Shown: positions 57,247 through 64,000 of the stretch, piece after piece | Layout of the letters: the number at the start of each line of letters is the position of its first letter | Numbering within the stretch: the stretch's first letter is position 1 | Assembly: GCF_003860345.1 (NCBI RefSeq) | Contig: NZ_CP034179.1 | Span: 186,001 to 250,000 of the forward strand | DNA from: Caenibius tardaugens NBRC 16725 | GTDB taxonomy: Bacteria; Pseudomonadota; Alphaproteobacteria; Sphingomonadales; Sphingomonadaceae | Length of the DNA stretch: 64,000 bases | Direction of reading: 5' to 3' | Notes under the pieces: generated by a model | Database searches by the model: none | What the model was told of the DNA's origin: nothing | What the model saw: only the letters and a program-made list of their open reading frames with translations | Made by a program: the position numbers and the translations under genes

Positions 57247-59889
57247 TCACACTGCCGCCCGGATGTTGCCGCGTTTGGGGGGCTGCTGGATGGCCAAGTC
57301 GCTGCGCACCAGATTACCGTCGCGATCGCGCGCAAGCGGGACAGTAAACGCCAACCCTACGAGACCATCTTCGGCCCAGCGGCACGTGGCGCTCACGACA
57401 AGATCGTCTGAAAGCCTCACCTCAAACTGCGCGCCCGCTGGCACGTTCCACAGGCCCTGCACCAGTGCGCCGGTTGCAGAAATATTTCGGATTGTCCCGT
57501 TGAAGACATGCCCATCACGATGGAGCGTGACCTTGCGGAAGGTACTGTGCCGGGCCGGACGCCGGGCATACTGGTCTTGATCGACCGCTTTCACCACAGT
57601 GCCCAGCCGCAAGGTGGCTTCCGCCAGCGTCAGGACACCGTCATAGACAAAGCCCTGCACGTGGCTGCATCCGTGCAGGCGCACCTGTTCCAGTTCCTCG
57701 CGCGTTTCCACGCCTTCAGCGGTCGTTTCCATACCCAGCGATTCCGCCAGATTGGTAATGGCTGAAATGATCGCGCCGTTGCGGCTGCCCCGTTGCATGG
57801 CTTCCTTCAGAAAGCTCTGGTCGATCTTGATCCTGTTGAAAGGGGCCTTCTTCAAATGGGCCAGCGAGAAATGGCCGGTCCCAAAATCGTCAAGCGACAG
57901 GCGCACCCCGATCCGCTTCAACGCAGCGAACATGGCATCCATGCGTTCGTCGTCGCTGAGAAACACGCTTTCGGTGATCTCAAGCTCAAGCCGCGATGCC
58001 CGGACGCCCGCATGCGCCAAAGTGCGGGTGACAATCATCGGCAGTTGCGGGTTTTCGAACTGCAGTGTCGACAGATTGACCGCGACAAGAATGTGCTCGG
58101 GCCACAACGCCAGATCTTCGCATGCCGTGCGCAAGACCCATTCGCCAATCGCGGAGATCAGCCCGGTGTCTTCCGCCACCTCAACAAAGACGGCGGGGGA
58201 CAACAGCCCCTTTTCCGGATGGTTCCATCGCAGCAGGGCTTCAAAACCGCAGATCTTCTCAGTCGCGGTTTCGATGATCGGTTGATAGTGCAGTTCCAGC
58301 CCACCATCGTGCATGGCAAGGCGCAGATCTTCTGCAAGCTTTCGCCGTTCTTCCGCGAGCGATTGCAAGTCTTCCGCAAAGAACCGGTAGCGACCGCGCC
58401 CGTCGTGTTTGGCCGCATAGAGCGCAAGATCGGCATTGCGGATCAATTTATCGCTGGTGTCACCATGCTCAGGGGCAATCGCAATGCCCACCGATGCGCC
58501 GATTTCCACACGCCGTCCGTCGATGGCATAAGGTTGCGACAGGTTCGCCATGATGGTCGAAGCCAGATCCGCGAGCTTTTCCCGGTCCGCAATACCAAGG
58601 ATGACCTGAAACTCATCCCCCCCCAGACGCCCGACCTTGCCACCGGTGGCCATCACTTTTTGCAAGCGAACGGCAACCTGTTGCAGCAAGACATCGCCTG
58701 CCGGATGCCCCATGGTGTCATTGACCTGCTTGAAGCGATCAAGATCGATGAGAAAGATTGCGCAAGCGCGGCTTTCGCCATTCGGCATCGTCATGAGCTT
58801 GTCGAGCGTCTTCAGCATCGTATGGCGATTGGCAAGTCCGGTTAGCCAATCGTACCGCGCCAGGCGTGAAACTTCTTCCTGGATTTTATGCTCGCTGGTC
58901 AGGTCAAAGGCGGAACCGCGAAATCCGGTGAATTTTCCCAACAGATCATAGGCTGGCCGCCCGCTTAACGACCATTGATGTCCCATTTCGCCATTGCTGT
59001 CCCGGGCATGCACGGTGACATTTTCGAACGGCGTCCGTGCGGTAAAATAGAATGCCAGATTTTGCGCCTCGAGAGTGCCTAGCACCGCATTGTCAAACAG
59101 GGAGAGAAACGGATTTCCAATGAGATCACCATGTTCCCGTCGAAGCGTATCAGCGACAGAATGCGAGAGATAGGTGATCACACCGTTGTGATCCGTCTCC
59201 CAGAACCAGCCCTGGCGCATCTGTTCCAGATCGGCCAGAATCTGCAGAGCCTGCTGTTCACGGCGGGCCTCTGCCGCGACATAGATACCGCGCTCGGTCA
59301 GGAACGCCTCCTGACCGCGGCTGGCGCAATAGGCAATCGGCAGCACCACCGCCCACGCCAACACGCTTGCCGTACTGCCTTCGGTCAGCGCCACCGCCCC
59401 CCAAAGAGGGACAGGAACCATCATTATCATATGCGGCCGAAACGCCTGCAAAAGCGTGGCGAGCGCACAAACCGCCGCGACACCACCAAGACTGACAGAC
59501 CAGCTGACTGCCCCCGACACAGCCCACAGGGTCATGACACAACCGAACAGCGCCATGGGCGCCATCACCAGTGCGATCGCGACAACCAGTTTGTACGATG
59601 CAATCGCGCGGGAAAGTTTGGCGGAAAGTTCCAGAAGACCGGATGAAAGAGCAAGGACCGCAGCCGCAAGGAACAGGATCGCGATATGGGGTGTAAGAAC
59701 AGCCTGCGATGCGATCCGGGGCAGCAGCACCGCCAACGCCATCGCCAGCGCCACCACCCACCAATGCGCGGATATCAATCGCCCATCGCCAATTACGGCA
59801 AAGTTCGTGGTCACAGCGCCATCATGCGCCGTGCCGGGCGCACCACGCTCCCCGCGGTCGCCTTCACGCCTGAACCCTGCCCAATCCAT
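57247..59889 (-). CDS. Membrane PAS-GGDEF-EAL-PilZ protein
   Basis: It has 880 residues. About five or six hydrophobic segments (41-190), a PAS domain (about 210-335), GGDEF (423-427), EAL (550-552) and PilZ (RNISATG, 801-807). The EAL loop 6 reads DDFGTGHFS instead of the usual DDFGTGYSS. It is a close architectural paralogue of the gene 113 bases downstream, with added membrane segments. The start is uncertain: ATG 59889 lacks a strong ribosome site. Confidence 0.9.
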   Translation of the reverse strand: MDWAGFRREGDRGERGAPGTAHDGAVTTNFAVIGDGRLISAHWWVVALAMALAVLLPRIASQAVLTPHIAILFLAAAVLALSSGLLELSAKLSRAIASYKLVVAIALVMAPMALFGCVMTLWAVSGAVSWSVSLGGVAAVCALATLLQAFRPHMIMMVPVPLWGAVALTEGSTASVLAWAVVLPIAYCASRGQEAFLTERGIYVAAEARREQQALQILADLEQMRQGWFWETDHNGVITYLSHSVADTLRREHGDLIGNPFLSLFDNAVLGTLEAQNLAFYFTARTPFENVTVHARDSNGEMGHQWSLSGRPAYDLLGKFTGFRGSAFDLTSEHKIQEEVSRLARYDWLTGLANRHTMLKTLDKLMTMPNGESRACAIFLIDLDRFKQVNDTMGHPAGDVLLQQVAVRLQKVMATGGKVGRLGGDEFQVILGIADREKLADLASTIMANLSQPYAIDGRRVEIGASVGIAIAPEHGDTSDKLIRNADLALYAAKHDGRGRYRFFAEDLQSLAEERRKLAEDLRLAMHDGGLELHYQPIIETATEKICGFEALLRWNHPEKGLLSPAVFVEVAEDTGLISAIGEWVLRTACEDLALWPEHILVAVNLSTLQFENPQLPMIVTRTLAHAGVRASRLELEITESVFLSDDERMDAMFAALKRIGVRLSLDDFGTGHFSLAHLKKAPFNRIKIDQSFLKEAMQRGSRNGAIISAITNLAESLGMETTAEGVETREELEQVRLHGCSHVQGFVYDGVLTLAEATLRLGTVVKAVDQDQYARRPARHSTFRKVTLHRDGHVFNGTIRNISATGALVQGLWNVPAGAQFEVRLSDDLVVSATCRWAEDGLVGLAFTVPLARDRDGNLVRSDLAIQQPPKRGNIRAAV

Positions 59890-60112
59890 CGCCTGCCAAT
59901 GCGCAGCAAGCTTTTGAAAAAACGTTAATCACGGCGGCAATACCGCGAACATTTTTTGCCAGCGCACAGTCCCTGCAACGGGATGACAACAACCACTGCT
60001 GGGCAAGCGTAACAATTGGCCAATCTTCCGCCGCAAGAGCTTGTCTGGCACGTCCAAATAGGGAAGAAGACGCAGCAGACCAAAACAGGCAAAAACGCGG
60101 GAAGGACATTGA

Positions 60113-61429
60113 ATGCGGCATCTAGCGATTATCGGCTCTGGCCCGGCAGGCTACTACACGGCCGAGGCAGCCCAGAAATTGTGGGGTGACGATGTTCGTA
60201 TCGACATTTTTGACCGCCTTCCCGTTCCCTACGGTCTGATCCGGACCGGCGTTGCGCCGGATCACCAGTCGATCAAGGCCGTATCCGCACGTTACGAGAA
60301 GACCGCACTGTCGGATAATGTCCGTTTCGTCGGGAATATTTCGATCGGGCAGGATGTCACCGTGGAAGAGCTGCAGTCGCTCTACGACGCGGTGATATTC
60401 GCCACGGGCGCGCCGAACGATCGCCCGCTGGACATCCCCGGCGAGGAACTGTCCAACGTGTTTGGCAGTGCCGCATTTGTGGGATGGTATAACGGCCATC
60501 CCAATTTTGCCTCGCTCGATCCCGACCTGTCTGGGCGCAATGCCGTGATCATCGGCATGGGCAATGTCGCGCTCGATGTGGCGCGCATTCTTTCCAAGAC
60601 CGATGAAGAATTCAAAGGCAGCGATATCGTGGCGCATGCGCTGGACCTGCTGCGGGATTCAAAGCTGGAAAAAATCACGATCCTGGGGCGCCGAGGTCCG
60701 CACCAGATTGCCATGACACCCAAGGAACTGGGCGAGCTGGGCAAGCTCGAGAATGCCTGCCCGCGCGTTAGCCCCAGTGATCTTCCCGAAGAAGGCGAAG
60801 ATGCGCTGCTGGAACCCGGTCAACGCAAATCCGTGGTACATCTGCGCAGCTTTGCCGCCATTCCGGAAGGATCGCGTGCGGATTATGGCAAGGAAGTCGC
60901 CTTCCAGTTCTTTGGCGTGCCCGAACGGATCATCGGCAACGGCAAAGTCGAAGGTCTGGAAATCTCCGAAACCGCGCTGCGTGACGGGAAACTGGTTTCC
61001 ACCGGCAAAGTGGAAACCATTCCCTGCGATCTGCTGGTCAGTTGCATCGGTTATCGCACATCCCCCATTCCGGGCGTCCCATTCGATGAACGGGCGGGCC
61101 GCTTCGCGAACGATGAAGGGCGCATCCTGCCCGGATTGTACTGCGTCGGCTGGGCCCGGCGGGGCCCGACCGGCACGATCGGCACCAACAAGCCCGATGG
61201 GTTCGCGATCATCGACAAGATTGCCGAAGATTACGAAGCGGGCGTGCTTGGCGGCACGCGCAAGGAAGGTCGCCCTGGCTTCGACAAGCTGACCGAGGCA
61301 CGCAATCTCGATGTGATCACATTCCGCGACTGGAAGAAGATCGAAGAAGCGGAAGAAAAGGCCGCCCGCGACGGCGCCCCGCGCGAAAAATTCGTGCATG
61401 TCGACGAAATGATCCGCGCACGCGGCTAG
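60113..61429 (+). CDS. fprA: FprA-type ferredoxin/adrenodoxin NADP reductase
   Basis: FAD enzyme of 438 residues passing electrons between NADPH and ferredoxin. HLAIIGSGPAGYYTAEAAQ binds FAD, VPYGLIRTGVAPDHQSIK and FATGAPNDRPLDIPGE are family signatures, and GMGNVALDVARIL is the NADP site. The C-terminal GWARRGPTGTIGTNKPDG is retained. AAGGA lies 6-7 bases before the ATG. Confidence 0.93.
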   Translation: MRHLAIIGSGPAGYYTAEAAQKLWGDDVRIDIFDRLPVPYGLIRTGVAPDHQSIKAVSARYEKTALSDNVRFVGNISIGQDVTVEELQSLYDAVIFATGAPNDRPLDIPGEELSNVFGSAAFVGWYNGHPNFASLDPDLSGRNAVIIGMGNVALDVARILSKTDEEFKGSDIVAHALDLLRDSKLEKITILGRRGPHQIAMTPKELGELGKLENACPRVSPSDLPEEGEDALLEPGQRKSVVHLRSFAAIPEGSRADYGKEVAFQFFGVPERIIGNGKVEGLEISETALRDGKLVSTGKVETIPCDLLVSCIGYRTSPIPGVPFDERAGRFANDEGRILPGLYCVGWARRGPTGTIGTNKPDGFAIIDKIAEDYEAGVLGGTRKEGRPGFDKLTEARNLDVITFRDWKKIEEAEEKAARDGAPREKFVHVDEMIRARG

Positions 61430-61430
61430 G

Positions 61431-61476
61431 CCCAAACAAAAACGCCACCCCGACCGATATCCGGTGGGGTGGCGTT
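61431..61476 (-). terminator. Terminator after dnaN
   Basis: An 11-bp perfect stem (AACGCCACCCC at 61441-61451, GGGGTGGCGTT at 61466-61476) is followed on the minus strand by TTTGTTTGGG. It lies between convergent fprA and dnaN and fits dnaN best. Confidence 0.88.
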
Positions 61477-61526
61477 AAAATCTGCGCTATCGCAATAAAC
61501 GATATCGAAATTGGCGACGTAACGCC

Positions 61527-62645
61527 TCAGACGCGCATCGGCATCAGCACATAGAGCGCCGGGCTCTTCGAATCCTGACGGATCAGGGTCGGCGCACCGG
61601 CATCGGCAAGATGCAGTTCCACCGTATCGCCATCGATCTGGCTGAGGATATCCTTGAGATAGTTGGCGTTAAAGCCGATCTCGAACCCTTCGGCGCTGTA
61701 ATCGGCGGCGATTTCTTCTGCCGCGGTGCCGTTGTCGGGCGACGTCACCGACAGTGTGACCTTATCGTGATCCAGCCCCATTTTCACCGCGCGGGTCTTC
61801 TCCGTGGCGATGGTAGCCACGCGATCGACCCCTTCGAAGAAGCTCTTCGGATCGAGCTTGAGCAGTTTGTCGTTACCCGTGGGAATGACGCGCGTGTAAT
61901 CGGGGAATGTCCCGTCAATCAGCTTGCTGGTCAGCACCACGCCATTTTCGCCGCCCAGTGTAAACCGGATCTTGCTGGCCGACAGGTCGATTTCGACATT
62001 GGTGTCGAGCGCTTCTTCGAGCAGCTTGCGCAGTTCAGCCACAGCCTTGCGCGGGACGATCACGTCCGGCATCCCTTCGGCCCCATCGGGGCGGGCAATC
62101 GTGAAACGTGCCAGACGGTGGCCATCGGTTGCCGCCGCCTTCAGTTCGTCTTCCGCCACATGCAGGAAAATACCGTTGAGATAATAACGGGTTTCTTCCG
62201 TCGAAATGGCAAAACGGGTGCGATCGATCAGTTCCGCCAGAGCCTTGGCCGAGATTTCGAAAGTGGTCGGCAGATCGCCTTCTACGATAACCGGGAAATC
62301 ATCGCGCGGCAGTGTGGGCAGCGAGAACCGGCTGCGCCCCGATTTCACCACCATGCGGTTATCCGCCGCTTCCAGGCTGACCTGGCTGCCATCGGGCAAT
62401 TTGCGTGCGATATCGAACAGGAGGTGCGCCGAAACGGTGATCGCGCCCGCCAGATCAACCGAAACCGCCGACAGACTTTCAACCACCTGCAGATCAAGGT
62501 CGGTGGCCATGACGCGCAGCGTGCCGTCCGGTGCCGCTTCGATCAGGACGTTGGACAGGATAGGTATGGTATTGCGGCGTTCGACCACCGACTGGACGTG
62601 GGACAGGCAACGCAGGAGTGTTGCGCGTTCGATCGTGGCCTTCAT
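61527..62645 (-). CDS. dnaN: DNA polymerase III sliding clamp (beta subunit)
   Basis: Ring clamp tethering the replicase. It has 372 residues in three repeated domains, from MKATIERATLLRCLSHVQSV and ending LYVLMPMRV. It stands apart from dnaA and recF here, as often in alphaproteobacteria. Confidence 0.98.
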   Translation of the reverse strand: MKATIERATLLRCLSHVQSVVERRNTIPILSNVLIEAAPDGTLRVMATDLDLQVVESLSAVSVDLAGAITVSAHLLFDIARKLPDGSQVSLEAADNRMVVKSGRSRFSLPTLPRDDFPVIVEGDLPTTFEISAKALAELIDRTRFAISTEETRYYLNGIFLHVAEDELKAAATDGHRLARFTIARPDGAEGMPDVIVPRKAVAELRKLLEEALDTNVEIDLSASKIRFTLGGENGVVLTSKLIDGTFPDYTRVIPTGNDKLLKLDPKSFFEGVDRVATIATEKTRAVKMGLDHDKVTLSVTSPDNGTAAEEIAADYSAEGFEIGFNANYLKDILSQIDGDTVELHLADAGAPTLIRQDSKSPALYVLMPMRV

Positions 62646-62825
62646 CGTTCTACCGATCCCCGTTGTGCGCCCACGGCAATGGAATCGCCGTTCAGACGCA
62701 TGGAATTACACCTGTAATCTCTAGCGCGAGCATCCCGCGCGGCAAGCAGGATTGGCGGACTGGCTTGAGAATCTGGGGATAAACTCTGGAAATCCGCCAT
62801 TTTCACGCCCGCCAACCCCCGGGCC

Positions 62826-63578
62826 TCATCCCAGCATCGCCATCCCGCCGTTCACATGCAATGTCTGGCCGGTGATGTAGCCCGCTTCCTTCGATGCAAG
62901 GAAAGATATCGCAGCGCCGATATCTTCGCCCTCGCCCATGCGGCCCATCGGAATCTTGCTGTTCAGCGCTTCCTTCTGCGCATCGGGCAGGACGTCGGTC
63001 ATCGCGGTACGGATAAACCCGGGCGCAACGCAGTTCACGGTAATACCGCGGCTTGCCAGTTCCTGTGCCAGGCTCTTGGACATGGCGGTGACGCCGCCCT
63101 TGGATGCGCAATAGTTCATCTGCCCGGGATTGCCGGTGGACCCGACAATGCTGGTCACGTTGATGATCCGGCCAAACCGGGCCTTCATCATCGGCCGCGC
63201 GGCGGCCCGCATCAGGCGGAAGGTGGATTCAAGATTGACGCGGATCACCGCATCCCATTCCTCATCCTTCATCCGCATGGCGAGATTATCGCGCGTGATC
63301 CCCGCATTGTTGACGAGAATATCCAGCTTGCCCAGCGTATCGACGGTGGCCGGGATCAGTTCCTCGACTTGCGTCACATTCGAAAGATCGCAGGTGATTT
63401 CAACGTGATCGTGACCATATTCGGCGTTCAATTCCTCACGAAAAGCGCGCAATTTCGCCGCGTTGGAGCCCGACAACGCAAGGCGCGCGCCCTGTGCGGC
63501 CAGCGCCCGTGCGATGGACGATCCGATACCGCCAGCAGCACCTGTCACCAGTGCCGTCATGCCTGTTAGGTCGAACAT
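62826..63578 (-). CDS. fabG: 3-oxoacyl-ACP reductase
   Basis: NADPH-dependent SDR of fatty-acid elongation. It has 250 residues; TGAAGGIGSS binds the cofactor and Ser143, Tyr156 and Lys160 (YCASK) are catalytic, with NNAG at 90-93. APGFIRTAMTDVL and the C-terminal GQTLHVNGGMAML are typical of FabG. acpP and fabD are not in view. It starts 12 bases after the partial gene upstream. Confidence 0.96.
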   Translation of the reverse strand: MFDLTGMTALVTGAAGGIGSSIARALAAQGARLALSGSNAAKLRAFREELNAEYGHDHVEITCDLSNVTQVEELIPATVDTLGKLDILVNNAGITRDNLAMRMKDEEWDAVIRVNLESTFRLMRAAARPMMKARFGRIINVTSIVGSTGNPGQMNYCASKGGVTAMSKSLAQELASRGITVNCVAPGFIRTAMTDVLPDAQKEALNSKIPMGRMGEGEDIGAAISFLASKEAGYITGQTLHVNGGMAMLG

Positions 63579-63590
63579 ATTTCCTCCCGA

Positions 63591-64000
63591 CTATTTGCTG
63601 CCAAAATGCTGGCTGCTGTACCGTTGCATTGCCTGGGCAGCCAGCAAAGCGCCGGCAAACCCGCTATTCTTCTCGTTGGCCGGAATGCCCGAACTGAGGA
63701 TCAGCATCCCGAGAAACATCTCGTCCGATTCGCTGAGTTCGTCCGTTTCCGTGCCGAACACCGATCCGCCCACCATCTTTTCCAGAATAGGCCACAACCG
63801 GTTCTGATCCGCCCCGGCAACCGTGCGGTCAAATCGCGCCAGATCCGCCTCGCTCAACGGTGCATGCGCACGCAAGGCCCGCTCCAGCGTCCTGCCGATC
63901 TGGTAGAACACCGCATAAAGCACCGCATCCGATGACCAGTTGTGCTGATCGGCGCAGGCACCCGCGCGTGCCGAATAAACCTCGAGCAAGGCTTCCGGCG
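63591..64000 (-). CDS. Unknown gene, 5' end beyond the window
   Basis: About 136 C-terminal codons are open to the window edge with no stop, so the true start lies outside. The sequence (WSSDAVLYAVFYQIGRTLERAL, NRLWPILEKMVGGSVFG, MLILSSGIPANEKNSGF) is mostly helical and not recognised. An internal TTG at 63989 is unlikely to be the start. It is probably co-transcribed with fabG. Confidence 0.6.
   Translation of the reverse strand, partial: PEALLEVYSARAGACADQHNWSSDAVLYAVFYQIGRTLERALRAHAPLSEADLARFDRTVAGADQNRLWPILEKMVGGSVFGTETDELSESDEMFLGMLILSSGIPANEKNSGFAGALLAAQAMQRYSSQHFGSK

Overview
The window looks like chromosomal core DNA of a high-GC alphaproteobacterium, most likely Sphingomonadales (Novosphingobium/Sphingobium-type). 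This rests on protein style, the TCA block running straight into sucA-sucB-lpd, the ribosomal superoperon without rpmJ, cysteine-free S14, and the many GGDEF/EAL proteins. No insertion sequence, phage gene, integrase or CRISPR array was seen. One tRNA gene (Gln, UUG) is present.

Layout. 1-2 kb: membrane GGDEF-EAL protein. 2.3-10.1 kb (+): TCA operon mdh, sucD, sucA, sucB, a small lipoprotein gene, lpd, closed by a strong terminator; sucC is not here. 10.2-14.0 kb (-): two tandem Tyr/Asp/Arg-rich secreted proteins and a periplasmic prolyl oligopeptidase. 14.1-33.5 kb (-): the str, S10, spc and alpha operons joined in one direction (rpsL to rplQ), with fusA, tuf, secY, adk and rpoA. 34.1-41.1 kb: a hydrolase-fold protein lacking its catalytic Ser and His, a KstD-like flavoprotein, a one-domain PilZ protein, a Met-rich secreted protein, a LysR regulator, apaG and an HWE histidine kinase. 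41.2-46.1 kb (-): metZ, leuB, recO, ubiK, tspO and a tlyA-type methyltransferase. 46.1-53 kb: a lipoprotein, a structured leader with an 18-codon minigene, ilvE, a deacetylase-fold gene overlapping the ilvE 3' end, a YghU-type GST, tRNA-Gln and an S9 peptidase. 53-60 kb (-): lepA and two adjacent GGDEF-EAL-PilZ proteins. 60.1-64 kb: FprA-type ferredoxin reductase, dnaN, fabG and a truncated unknown gene.

The window combines central carbon metabolism, the translation apparatus, Met/Leu/branched-chain amino acid synthesis and several c-di-GMP enzymes and receptors. The least expected signals are in RNA. They are (i) the leader before ilvE, with a 14-nt perfect complement to the 16S rRNA 3' end followed by a minigene and a chain of hairpins; (ii) a pseudoknot-type pairing between rpsJ and rplC; (iii) terminator-like hairpins inside the ribosomal superoperon (rpmD/rplO) and upstream of rpsL. 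At the protein level the RG-rich extension of S5 and the active-site-less hydrolase stand out. All structures were read by eye and none was folded computationally or checked against databases.
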